NCBI GenBank assembly: GCA_027475525.1
Contig: JAMWFC010000122.1
Coordinates: 744,001-808,000 of the forward strand
Direction: 5' to 3'
DNA from: Macrolepiota albuminosa
Taxonomy: Eukaryota; Basidiomycota; Agaricomycetes; Agaricales; Agaricaceae
DNA: 64,000 nucleotides
Shown here: one piece after another, positions 48,165 to 60,200 of the stretch
Position numbering within the stretch: position 1 is the first letter of the stretch
How the letters are laid out: the number at the start of each line of letters is the position of its first letter
The notes under the pieces: generated by a model
Told to the model about the DNA's origin: nothing
Databases searched by the model: none
The model's input: the letters and a program-made list of their open reading frames with translations, nothing else
Made by a program: the position numbers and the translations under genes

Positions 48165-49430
48165 GGTTATGGGCCCCACTGCCACCAATGACAACACTTC
48201 AGAGATCTTACAGTTTCTGAAGTTGCACAAACTACCATGTATGGGCAAACAATATACAAACTACTCTACAGGCCAAGGGACTATATGTGAATCTAGCCCT
48301 TCCAAACCACCCACCAGGTTCCTTGATTTGATGACTTCACCTTCCAAGGGGCAATGAGTTCCCTGAGACTCCTTATAAGGAAGGGGACAAATTAATGAAG
48401 GCCATGCAGTCAAATGAATTCTTGACTTGGGAACATGCACATGAAAAGTATGAGCATTGGCTCAGCAAAGACAATTCCACAGTAGGACTGATTCACAGCA
48501 CTATCAAATATACTCAGCATGAAACAATTGCTGGAATCAAAGGCTCCAGGAATATTTGGGAGCACTTATGATGAAACTATATTGACCAACAAGGTGGAAT
48601 CAATGTCTATTATTATTACCAGCAAATGTATGCTAAATGATGAGATGGAAATTCTCCCTTGACTGATCATCTGGGATTCTATATGAATGTCCATTGTCAG
48701 TTCATCAAGGCTGGTCATACCATTGATAATTACACCATTCTAAATGTGATACTCCTTTCATTACCATGCGCCCCTACATGGGAAGTCATCAAGCAAAACT
48801 TATTATTTTGTAGCATGTTGTTAATATACTCCTTTCATTACCATGCGCCCCTACATGGGAAGTCATCAAGCAAAACTTATTATTTTGTAGCATGTTGTTA
48901 ATCTTGGAGACTGTGACAACCAAGTTTTTGTCAGTCTATAAAGGTACAGCAATGCTAACTAAGCTCAAGATCAATATAATAAATGATCAATCAGTAGATA
49001 GTATTACAACATCAATGGCAGTCTCATTTTGTGGTCATACAGGAAGCATTAGTAACCACAACTTCCACTGTTAAAGCAGAATACATTGCCTTAGCAAATG
49101 CTACCTATGAGGCCATTTGACTTTATAATCTGCTGAAATATGTGAACTTCAAGCAAGTTGGTTCTATTATTATCTATACCAACAACATCAGAAGTATTGC
49201 TTTATCCAAAAATCCTGTCAGACACTCACACACCAAATACATTGACATGTGTTTTTACTTTATTTGCAAATATATCAAACATGGCAACATAAAACTTCAA
49301 CTTATTTCAACTTGCAATATAATAGCAGATGCTCACATGAAGGTATTGTTGGGAAACATTCTACTAAGCCACTGTGGCTTAGTGGAATGTCTCCCAACAG
49401 GTATTGCCCAAGAAGATCTTTAAAAAACAC
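48154..49430 (+). pseudogene. Internally deleted Ty1/copia element: gag start plus RNase H end
   Basis: After the primer site, gag-like sequence is readable (LQFLKLHKLPCMGKQY, later QGGINVYYYYQQMY and HCQFIKAGHTIDNYTI). It jumps near 48900-49060 to the pol C-terminus (KAEYIALANATYEAI, NPVRHSHTKYIDM, NIIADAHMK). Protease, integrase and most of RT are missing. Many stops. It also holds the 77-bp duplication at 48749. The two gag blocks and the RNase H fix the orientation. Confidence 0.8.
48749..48902. repeat. 77-bp perfect tandem duplication
   Basis: Copies 48749-48825 and 48826-48902 inside the copia gag remnant. Confidence 0.92.
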
Positions 49431-49480
49431 CATGCCAGATTAGGTGTAATATTGCCTACATTGCTATCAAGTGAGAGTAA

Positions 49481-49837
49481 TGAGGAAATGACTAGCATCT
49501 TCAGCAAAGTGACTAACTCTTCATAACATCATCAACTTTTGTCACAACCTTGTATGTTTCATTATTATTTATGCTTTTCTCAAATATTTTTCATGCAGAT
49601 TAGATTATTCATTCTTATTCAAAAGTTCTCAACAAGCTCCACATATTTTACAAATATAAATAGTTAAATATCTATCTGTCACTTCAAGTCAAAATTGCCT
49701 TTGATTATTAATTTCAGGTGAGCACCATTACTGTATTATGTCTATTACTTATTCTAACTAAATCACCTTCAATTATTGACTTGATTGTACTATAGTTATC
49801 CATACACAAAAACAACTTTTTGCAATATGCTGTGTCA
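49481..49837 (+). repeat. 3' LTR of the deleted copia element
   Basis: Partner of 47807-48164. It shares TTATTGACTT-type and TTGCAATATGCTGTGTCA-type ends with clear divergence. No clean target-site duplication is visible. Confidence 0.7.
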
Positions 49838-50031
49838 GGAGTTCTGACAGAAACTTATGATGTTAGAGCATTTATTTTGCCAGAGCTACTAGTAGTGTCA
49901 GAAGACTAGTTTCTGGACTGTGACCAACCCTATTCTGAGCTTAATCTGATGAAATGCCCACTTTTAGCACATTCAAATGACACTTTACTCAGCATTGATT
50001 ATTGTTAGTTATACTCCATTACGAACCCAAT
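49838..50031. other. Short spacer between copia and Tc1 elements
   Basis: Nothing recognised. Confidence 0.4.
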
Positions 50032-50261
50032 TACAGTGGCTCAAAAAACTGTCCCAATGTTTCATACTTTTTGAAAGATGACATTGGCATGAAGGATGAG
50101 AAGTACCTAAAATCCTAATTAAATCATGTAAAATACTATGGCATTGTAGCTACAAAATGAATCTAGGTTTATGTAATCAAGATCAAAACCGATGGAGCAA
50201 TAGCCATTTTAAAATATTCACTCATTGGGACAGTTTTTTGAGCATCTCTAATTTTAGTATC

Positions 50262-50415
50262 TAGTACTTTGTATGTCCTCCATTTGCCTTGATAATTGCT
50301 TGAATCCTTCTAGGCATGCTTTCTATTAGTCTTTGGCATAGTACTTTGTATGTCCTCCATTTGCCTTGATAATTGCTTGAATCCTTCTAGGCATGCTTTC
50401 TATTAGTCTTTGGCA
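50262..50415. repeat. 77-bp perfect tandem duplication
   Basis: Copies 50262-50338 and 50339-50415 in the Tc1 element near its transposase C-terminus. Confidence 0.92.
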
Positions 50416-51357
50416 TACCTTTGGTAGTATTTCATCCCACTCCTTTGCAACCCTCTCCCATAATTCATGCACACCATGAGGAGGTGTTTCATATTGCCTA
50501 AGTTACTCCTTAAGGTACTCCCAGAGATGTTCAATAGGGTTGAGATCAGGAGATTGGGCTGGCCACCAAAGGACATCAAAGCTGTTGTCCTCAAACCACT
50601 TGTCAGCCCTCTTGGAGTTGTGTTTGGGGTCATTGTCCTGTTGAAAGTAGCAGGCACCCTCCTCCATCTCCAACTTCTCAAAGCTCTCCTTTGCTCCATC
50701 ATCCAAAATTTCACAGTACTGCTCTGCATTCATGATTCCCACTATCTCCTCAAGCTTTTCTACCTCATTCCAACCCATACAGCCCCATACTATGAGATTA
50801 ATCCCTCCTCCATGCTTCACAGTAGGTGTAGTTGTTTGGTCTGAAATGTCTTCTCCTTATAGCTTCCACACATACTGCTTCCCATCTGACCCAATCCTGT
50901 TAATCTTTGTCTCATCTGTCCACAACACCCTTTTCCAGTCCTCTATAGTCCAGTTCTGATGCTTCTAAGCCCATTTAAGCCATAGTTATCAATGTCTAGC
51001 TTTGAGCATAGGAACTTTTCTCTTGGTAGCAGACCAATACCCCTCCTCCTTCAACACATTCTGGACAGTCAGGAGAGAGACAGGGTTGGAGCTGATGTTG
51101 TTGATAAAATTAGTGGCCTGGACAGCTGTATCAAGTCTCCCAGTTGAGATTTGCTGAACAATAGCCTGTTTATCACATGGAGTAAGCTTAGCAGGATGGC
51201 CTCCAGGATGGGTTTCCTTGTCCATCTCTAACTTTTTACCAATCCTCTCAATAGTAGACTTCCCTAGACCAGTTTGAGCCCCAATCTGATGCAGAGAATA
51301 CCCTTGAGCAAGAAGAGAAGCAACAGTAGAGCATTGTGCAGAAGAAATAGGTTTCAT
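50403..51357 (-). pseudogene. Tc1-like transposase, broken
   Basis: The N-terminal helix-turn-helix part is readable (SLHQIGAQTGLGKSTIERIG). After a stop near 50989 come the catalytic parts: WTDETKIN, then FQQDNDPKHNSKRADKWF, and SPDLNPIEHLWEYLKE. These are the two Asp and the final acidic residue of the Tc1 DD34E class. Stops and the 77-bp duplication at 50262 (past the C-terminal end) show it is not functional as read, although the ends could still be mobilised. Confidence 0.88.
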
Positions 51358-51778
51358 AATGGTGGTTGAAAGTCAAGATGTGGTTCAACCAGCTTTGAAC
51401 TCCAAATATATCTAAACATGGTCACATAACTTTGTTTATATTCCCACATGCAACTTACTCTTTATTTCTGAGTAAAATAGGAATAAACCTGAAAAATTAG
51501 AGATGCTCAAAAACTGTCCCAATGAGTGATTATTTTAAAATGGCTATTGCTCCATCAGTTTTGATCTCAATTACATAAACCTAGGTTCATTTTGTAGCTA
51601 TGATGCCATAGTATTTTACATGATTTCATTAGGATTTTAGATACTTCTCATCCTTCATGCCAATGTCATCTTTCAACAAGTATGAAACATTGGAACAGTT
51701 TTTTGAGCCACTGTAGTTAAACAGTATTTTTTCTTAGAAAAAAATCCATTAATGTGACTGAGGTGCAATGTGCCTATA

Positions 51779-54486
51779 TTACATGGTACTGCTAGAGTGA
51801 TAAACAAAGCTACAAGAGCCATGCAATGCTCCACCCCCCCCTCCCCCCACTACATAGAGAATGAGTGGGCCAACATGTTCAAGTGCTGTTTTAGAGTGTG
51901 CTCCCCTAGTAGAATCTGTTGAGCTTGCTGTGAGAGACAGAGGATGTGGTGAGTGATGAGGTCCTGCTGGAGTCAGCAGATGGGTGAGGGGGACAAGCAG
52001 CTGGGCTGCAAGCCCAATCAATGCTGGAATGAGATAAAGTCAGTAGTCATGGTGAGCATATATGTAAGTGCTGCTGCCAGCTAGCTGTACCATTTGTTGA
52101 TGGACTGATGCCATCTGTCAACTGTCATTTCAGCTGCTGCTGGCACTATCACTAATTGGATCCATTGTCTGCCATGCATAGTCATTGGATATGGTCTAAA
52201 ATAGATAAATCATGTGTGCTAAGTTCAGATTGCCAGTGCCAAGGTATCCAGAGCTGGTGCTGAGCCTGCCATTGGTGTGCCTAGCCTGTGTGGGATTCTA
52301 TCAATGGTGGATATAGTTGGCCTTGCAGTGGAGTGTCTTGGCCACATTGTGGACCCCATCTAGGATGTAGTGGGCTGAGTCAGACCTTCAGAGCTGCCTA
52401 GTTGTCACTGCCAATGAAAGTGCTGCCTTGTATCTGCTTTATCACAGATGTCAGGAAGTGAAGACTTAAAGTGAAATCCACAGCCTCACTCTTATAGACT
52501 ATATGCTCTGCATCAGAGCCTAGGTAGTAGTGCAGGGAGGCAGTTTCCTCTCTGTCCACATAGAAAACAGCCACTGCACCCACACTACCCTCAAAACCAG
52601 AGCCATTGCAGTGGACCACTACTGTAGATAAAGCAAAAGCTTCTGAGGCAGCCTGCCCTGCCAACTCCTTGCTGCTTTCAATGTGGATGGTGAAGGAGGG
52701 TCAATAGTTGGATCACTGCCATGCTGGTTGGATCAATTCAACTAAGGCTAGTGTAATATCTGTTAACAAGAATAAGTCATGTAATGATGACCTGTGCTTG
52801 TGCACAAGTCATCTGGCCACTCACTAGGCCAGGCCATGGAGGAGATGGGAAGAGGGGAGTAAGGACAGATGTATTATGGCACATGACAGGACCTTCTGAA
52901 AGAGGAGGTTGATAGGCAGTAAGGTTGGCATAAGCATTGAGGACATCCCCAGCTGCCATGCTCAGTGTGCCTGTTGTCAGTTTGGCTGCCTTGTGCTGTG
53001 GTGGGCCTAATTTCTTGGTTACTGATAGTGAACCTGTGTGTTGTGTGCCATTCTCCAGAAAGCTGACCTCTGTAAACCAGACATCAGCATATGTAAAAGC
53101 AGGAACTGCCACCATGTTGTAGAGCTGGCAGACCCATCATGCTGGCATACTATCTGAAATCCAGGACAGTCATGCAATTTGCTGAGTCTACCATGTGGCA
53201 CTGGCCATGACTTTCTGCAAATGTGCATTTCATCTAAGCTTTGAGTCAATGACTACCCCCAAGTACTTGTACATGCTGACAGTCTGAACTGCTTGAGTGG
53301 TGAGAGACCCATCATGGTTGGTCCTGGTGAGAACCAAGTCTGGCAGAGCTATATCTAACCAAGACCTGGGGAAGTTAATGAGGGCCAGCTTGCTAAGTTC
53401 AAAGGGTGAGTTGTGTGAGAGCAACCACTCAAAGCTACCACTCTATTGCTCCATTATGTTTGCTGCCACTGCATGAGCTTCCTGTAAAGTATTAGCCACA
53501 GCTAGGAATAGGACATCATCTACAAAGGTCAGCTCAGTGGAACTTTGAGAGTCAGCAACCTGGATGAGCAGGGCATTATAGAAGGCATAATACATCATTG
53601 AAAGCAGGCAGCCTTGCATTGTGCTGTTGTTGATGGGTATCTAGTTGGATGTAAAGTCATCAAATTTGAGGTGCATGCACTTATTGGTCAGCATCTTCTC
53701 AGCCAGCCTGATGAAGCATGTAGAGACTCCTCAAGCCTGCATGTTGTGGATCAGTTGGTCACAGATGGTGTTTGGGAAGGCACCTTGCACATCAAGGAAC
53801 AGTGCAACCACCACCTTGCCAGCTCACTATGTGCTCTTGATCCTGCTTGTGACAAGGTGCAGGGCATCTAATGTATTATGGCCTAGGCACCCTCTAAACT
53901 GGTGTGCTGGCAACATACTGAATTTCTTGGCTAGGTAGGAGAGATCAGCAGCTATAAGGACAGAGAGGAGCTTCTCTATTATATTGAGAAGGCAAGACCA
54001 ATTGGTCAGTATACTTTTGTTACATTGTAGGAGGGTTTACCAGGTCTGTATAGGACTAGCATGAAGGATTCTAGCCAGGAGTTGTAGTATATGTCAAGCT
54101 CAAAGACTGCCTAGTAAATGAAGTGGAGGTAGTCAACTAGTACATCAGTGCAGCATTTCAAAATAATGTTAGGCAGACTGTCTGGGCCCGGAGTTTTGTG
54201 TGGTGGCAGGTCACAAATTGCCACCAAGATCCTGTCTTATGTGAAGAATATAATTCCAGATCTGGGCTTGGGGTAAACAAAAGGAGGTTGAGTAGCAGGA
54301 TGAGGAGGGGGCTCAGTTGATATTTGGCACCTTCTTCTCATTCATTGTTGCCACCTTTGGAAACTCACCAATCACTGCTGTGAGGTCTGAGACTCTGTTG
54401 CATGAGAGGTCTGACAGTTTGCTAATTACATACTTGTTGGTGAGGTAAATCTGACAGGCATTGATTGTTTCAAGCCAGATGATCCA
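51779..54486 (-). pseudogene. LINE (Tad-like) ORF2 relic: reverse transcriptase and RNase H
   Basis: Read on the minus strand from 54486: YLTNKYVISKLSDLS, HKTPGPDSLPNIILKC (RT start), LFLDVQGAFPNT, active-site TFVDDVLFLA (about 53501-53530), KYLGVVIDSKL and then the thumb region. RNase H (52664-52398) has VHCNGSGFEGSVGAVAVF and YKSEAVDFTLSLHFL. Many stops and frame breaks. The 5' end is cut at 54486, exactly where the large element begins. This layout (APE-type LINE with RNase H after RT) is typical of fungal Tad elements; the endonuclease part is absent. Confidence 0.85.
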
Positions 54487-54763
54487 ATCAAAGGGGATGG
54501 GCCGCTGCGACGCACGGCGAGACCGAGGTCTACACGGCTGGGTGTTATGGGAGGCGACGTGGCAGTGCCAGTGTGACAGCGCTAGCATGACGTGCCAGCG
54601 CGGCAATACAGTGCAGGCTAGCTCACGACATAGGGAGAAATCGAGACCGTATTTGTGTGTATATCGGTATATAGATTGTACGTATTGCTGTCCGTAAGCA
54701 TAATTCGAAAAAAATAGTCCGTAAATGTAAAAAAAAAACGTATAAATTCGAAAATTGTAATGT

Positions 54764-55281
54764 TCATTTATCTTCGTCGTCCCTGTACGCGTAGAACGTG
54801 TTGACGTCGACACGACCGCCGTACAAGAACAGGTACATCCCTGTGCGACGCGGTTTCGAGTTCCTGGCCTGTAAAGAGGTTCTATACGGCGTAACACGCT
54901 AAAAACAGGCAACGAACCTGATCTTGCCTGTTGAATAGCTTAACCCTCCCCATCATCTCCTTGCAGCGCGTGAATGCTCGAATAACGAGCGCGCGCGCTG
55001 ACCTAGCCGTATGTTAGTCATATAGAGCCAAAAAAAAGGCACGAAGGTACGTACTTCATACCCTGAACCACACCAGTCCCTTTGCCTTCACTTTTTTCGA
55101 ATTTATTCGACGAGTCGTCGTCGACAGACCGGGAAACAGCGTGGGAGGATTCATCGGAAGTCGACAAGTGATTCATGGACGGTGTTAGGGCGAAAATGAC
55201 GTTTAATGTGTAGAGTTCAGCTTGAGCAAGGTTGAGCAATGTCTGGCACAGTGTGACGGTCTGCGTCACGCGTAACAACAC
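54764..55281 (-). CDS. Small spliced protein of the large element (unknown)
   Basis: Model on the minus strand: 55281-55062, 54997-54945, 54868-54764 (378 nt, 125 residues), with phases matching and GT-AG sites. It contains MNHLSTSDESSH, a charged middle, a basic linker, and the end MYLFLYGGRVDVNTFYAY. The last exon is conserved in the left copy even though that copy is heavily mutated. Upstream Met choice is uncertain because the first exon runs into the ~171-bp repeats. No family recognised; same strand as the helicase. Confidence 0.55.
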
Positions 55282-55800
55282 TTATACGCATCAGCGTCGC
55301 TCGCCTTGGCTCTTGAACAGCCAACGTTGGCCCCCCTCGTCGTCCTTGGAGCGTCCGCACGCGAGGTGAAGAGGTTCTTCATGACCTAAAATCGAAATTG
55401 TGAGTTCAATGTCTGGCACGCCGTGATGGTCCGAATCACGCGTGACAGCCACTAATACGCATCAGCGTCGCTCGCGTTGGCTTTTAGACAGCCTACGTTT
55501 GGCCCACTCGTCGTCCTTGAAGCGTCCGCACGCGAGTTGCATATGTTATTAATATCCTAGAATAGAAATAATCAGTTCAGGGTGCGGATAAAAGTCCTAC
55601 GTAACAGTTGACGACGAAACCCCGCCCGGGCATCCGCGTCGCTCCCGTTAGCTTGTCATTAGCCCCCGCGTCGTCCTTGGAGCATACGCACGCGAGCTGG
55701 GGCTTTAATGCACGTACTGTAGTCGAAATGGTGAGTTCGGGTGCCGTTAACAAGTCCGACGCAGCCTTTCCTCATAAATACCCGCCCACGCATCAGTAGT
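55282..55800. repeat. Tandem ~171-bp repeats (about three diverged units)
   Basis: Units are anchored by GCATCAGCGTCGCTCGC at about 55288, 55459 and (GCATCCGCGTCGCTCCCG) 55630. Each is followed by CTCGTCGTCCTTGGAGCGTC-like and CACGCGAG motifs. The spacing is 171 bp. Decayed units occur at the same place in the left copy. Confidence 0.75.
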
Positions 55801-57271
55801 GGGAAAGGTTCTCGTTGTTCAGGCAGCAGGTGGCAAACGGGAGAGGGTAGGTTTGTTGTCCATGATAGATATATTTCGAGTGTCCTGTAAATCCCGAGGA
55901 GTGCGTGATAATAGCATTCGAATCGTCGTGCTTCAAACTCGTGTACATAGAGCGTATTGTGATATATTTCCTGTCATGATCAAGGGTCAGGAGGTCGTCG
56001 TTTCCAGGTCGTCGTTTCCAAGAGCGTGTACAGAGGTTGGTACAAGAATTGAGCCTTCTGAGAGAATATAATGTAGTAAGATGAGTTGTCACCAGTGCCA
56101 GTCTGGACGCCGAAGGTATGGCTGGGATGATGCGAAGCAGTGAATTCTACAGGCTCTAGCACAGATTTAGCACCAAGAGGATGGTCCTGGCCATACCCAA
56201 GGGTTATGCGCGGTTCTACAGCTCTAGCACAGATTTAACACCCAGATGATGGTTTTGGCCATACCTACGCTTTTTACCGTCATAATTTGCCAATGTTAAA
56301 TAGAAACCAACTTGTGTAAATGGTTTTCTTCTCTGCTGCATTCTGGAACAGAGATGGAGAGTAGAATATTGAAGGCAAGAAATAGAAACGGTGACTCCGA
56401 TCCCTCGACATCTAGTAGGATAATTAAGAATATACATATGTTAGTTATTGAAGAAATGGAAGGGACAACCTCGAACCTCTGTCAACATCGAATCGGGGCT
56501 TTTCATTTTTCGTCTGAATCGGGTCTGATGAGCCCCTGTTGAGTTTCTACTCGTAATTCAGCGGATAAAACGGTATCGTGGGTAGATAAGCTGTGTCGCC
56601 TGCTTCGCCGCGGTGCAGGCGGAATACAAGTAATTCAGCGGATAAAACGGTATCGTGGGTAGATAAGCTGTGTCGCCTGCTTCGCCGCGGTGCAGGCGGA
56701 ATACAAATGCGTCTGTGGGGGGAAGGGGAAGTGAGTAAGTTTTTATTTTTCTTAGATGGATGAGACGTAGGATATTCAACCACCAGCTTCAAAGCTTACA
56801 TTCAGCTGTAATCCAACGACGTCAATGCTATCAAACATGGAAAGAATCAATAAGAACGAACTGTACCGTAGTACTGGACACGTAGAGCCCTTCATCTATA
56901 TGCTGGCTTTACCCACATTTGGGATTGGCTGCATATGACCCGCCAGTGGGACTATATGGATTTCTTAGAACATATAATCGTGCGGGTGGAGGAGACATAC
57001 CTAGCACTTTGAATGCCAGCAACGCATGCTTGAGACTCCATGGCTGACAAACGATACTGCTCACGGTTACACGGAGATTGCCGCAGAGCTGTCATGTCAC
57101 GTTATCTAAAATCTTCCTTCTAGAATAATCCGCTGGTTCCAGAAACATGTTCCATCAGAAAGTGCCAGGTCGTAGCTCCAGCAGCGGATGACAAATGAAT
57201 GTGTATGTTTATCGTTGTTGTATGATTCGTGTTTGATTGTTCAAATCCGTTCTTGTTCTTCAATTGTCACC
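55801..57271. other. Element non-coding region, JmjC promoter side
   Basis: No gene beyond short open frames. From 56871 on there is no counterpart in the left copy, where it was deleted together with the first JmjC exons. Confidence 0.55.
56553..56706. repeat. 77-bp perfect tandem duplication
   Basis: Copies 56553-56629 and 56630-56706. The left element copy has this stretch once. Confidence 0.92.
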
Positions 57272-60200
57272 ATGGACGGTATAATGTCATCTCACCACCC
57301 TCGCCTCGACAACTCTAAGTTTTATAATCACTCATGGTATTCAGACGTTATTCCTAACACTCATGACCTGTCTTCTCACTTTGACAGCACACCTGTGGCG
57401 GCAAGTTACTTAGATATTCTTTATGTATGCTCTGCTGACCTATTTAAGGCGCTTGCACGTGTGTTGTCTGAGGCAGAAAAAAATATTTCTCTTGCTAGCC
57501 GTTCAGACGTATTCTCCATATTTTGAGATACTATAAATGATGTCCCTGTTTATTGTGTACCAAAAGATAAGGCACTCGAAGCCTTTTTCAAAGTTATTAT
57601 GTCATATCGTGTACTCGACATATACACGCTTGTATGTGAGGATGAGATGCGCCCTCCACGAACCTCGGGGCCGATGATGGAGAATAGCCGTTCAGTAGGT
57701 TCATCTTCTATTATCTATTTCATTGTTTGAGTTTGTGTTTTAGCCGGTAAACCCTTTAAACTCACTCCCAAACCTTATCGGGAAATTCCATAAAAACCTC
57801 GTACAACATCTGAAAAAGATAAATGCCGAATCTAGAGGAGAACGACCGAGAGACCGTCCCACTCCCAAGTTTACGGGTCCTCGCATGAAGCTGTACTCCG
57901 AACTCACTTCTCGGGTCAGCAATAAGGGTGTTCAAAACACCATAATCAATCTTACCAGTGCGGCGTTACATCTAAGTTGCCTATTAAAGGTAACTTTAAT
58001 TGATATCAGTTCGAATGTCCATTAAAGTTGCCTCAGGGTAACCTCTATCTACCGTCCGATATCACGGCAATCGAAGATATCATCGTTGACGAGTATTTCC
58101 CTTCTCGACCTTATTATAATGGCTGCTCATTGTCTTTGTTGTGTATAGCGAAAGCAGATCTAGCGATCAAGACCAATTGAAATATCTCCATACTACGCAT
58201 GGCGGTGCAATCGACGGTGCCGGTTCATATGGTTGCTCGACTATTATGCACAACTCCCTTTATCTGGCATTACTCGTATCCCCCCTAATGTTACTTCTTC
58301 CTCGCGAATATGGTACACTAACCGGTAAAGACTCCCTGCTACAGGTAAATTGATATATATATTTTATTTTGTTTGAGCAGCTCTGATTGCTTTTCAAGCT
58401 TTGGAGGCATGTTGGTGGGCTGGAACGTCCACGTATCGTCGTCGAGGCGGATCGAGCATTGTGGAGAGTGTTGTTCTCGGCAGCTCAGGGTGGTGACCTG
58501 CTAACCGAGCTGTCATCTGCCTTGAATACCTTAACTGATCAAATCAACGAAGCGGCTCCTGCTTGGATTGAAATCGTATCTGTCCCTTCACCTTCTAAGA
58601 AGCCCCCGCCTGATGCTTCGCGTGTTCCTTTGATTGCTGCATCGACCACTTCAACGAGCGACGAAGCCGAACACGATGATGATGCAAGCCCGTTGTTTGG
58701 ACCCGCTCCGTTCCCTGTTGGATTGGTTGACTTACCAGGACCCCTTATTCGCTCGGCAAGCCCGTCAGGTCACGTAGATATTCCTCATCCAACCGTCGGT
58801 GACAAGCCTCATGGTAATGAGCAGTCTTCACCTACGCGACCTGAAAATTCAGACAACTCGACCATTTCTCCAGATTTAGGGGACCTTATGGACGTGTCAC
58901 CTGATATCTCCAATAACGATGCTGAGGATACCCGTCTTGACCCGTCCCCTTGTACAGACGCACTCGACCGTGCATTGGAAGACCCCACGGGATCCGAAAA
59001 CTATAACAAGTTAACCGATGTCCCTTCCTCTCCGAATACCGTCCATGCCTTGGATGACGCTATGGACGTGTCGCCCGTTATTTCGAATCGTGAAGTTGAG
59101 GATTCCCCCGAACCGGACCCCATGGACGTGGCACCCGACGTTTCGAATTGTGATATTGAGGATTCCCCTGCAGGTGCCCGTGAGCATACTAATTCCAATA
59201 CGGCACCTGCTACTGGGGCATTTATTCCCAGGACAGACGTACCGGATGGAGAACAGGTGACACCCGTAGTTACCGGTATTGGTTCACTAACTTTAGACAA
59301 CGCCTCCGAGACAGCAGTTAACGACGATTTGCCTACTTCCGACCCGGCGGTGACTGTCGGCTCCGCTAAGACTTCGAAAGGAAAGCGGAGAAAGTCAGCG
59401 CGTATTGCAGCCAAAAACAAGCGACGTAATACGGCACCCTTGACACCTAGGAAGAGGAAACGAAACTACACAAGTAAGGCTCATGTAGACTCTGATAGCG
59501 CTAGCGAGCCTCCCACGATGGACTCAGATAACGATAGCGATTCCTCCAACGACTCCGCTGAGGGAACGGCGGTTGCTTCACCCATTGAAAATGTTGAGAC
59601 GGATCGGGGTTACATTGACCTGACCCTTGAGTCTACGGTGAGTTACTGTCTATGCGTTGATCAACTGGCTGTGATTCTGGGTTTAGGATGATGAGGATAG
59701 CCATACCGTCAAAGCTCCGAATCGTCTTGATCTCTCAGAACCATGGATTCTCCGCAAAGGGGACACCGTACATATACCATTGTCTGGCGGCGATGGGATG
59801 TTTGAATACACACCAAGATTTCACGTGCGTATATATTCTATTCCGTTCTAGTAGCCTTCCGTTCACTGCTCTGTAGCTCGACAGGGACCTTGTTTGGTTT
59901 CGCAGATTGTATGCCGCATCTGTTGCCCATCGGGTTCGACCCTCATCTGTGAAGGTGATGACTCAAACCGAGTATCACTCTTCCTCTTCACTTGCTCTCT
60001 CCAAAACCTTAACGTCGCATTCTTGTATTCTTGTCATTGGGGACCAGCATATTGACCCAGGTTTCAATGCACGCTCCTTATCAGACGTATGCGTCTTGGA
60101 CAATGTTATCCAGGTGCATGGTACGCTCAAGCTCCTTTGTAACATTTTTATTATCTTTAATTTTAATTCCTTTTCCCACAGATTTCACCATATCTGGTAC

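Larger units (their letters stand above)
50034..51713 (-). mobile_element. Tc1/mariner-type DNA transposon, complete ends
   Basis: The ends CAGTGGCTC...GAGCCACTG are flanked by TA at 50032-50033 and 51714-51715, the Tc1 target duplication. The inverted terminal repeats are about 222 bp (50034-50256 against 51713-51490) and roughly 95% alike by eye. Each long TIR carries the outer motif again in reverse at its inner edge (GCTCAAAAAACTGTCCCAATG and CATTGGGACAGTTTTTTGAGC), so each arm can itself fold back. Confidence 0.92.

Noticed and set aside
55282..55800. CRISPR array
   Set aside because: The repeats are long (171 bp), diverged and without unique spacers, in a eukaryotic genome.
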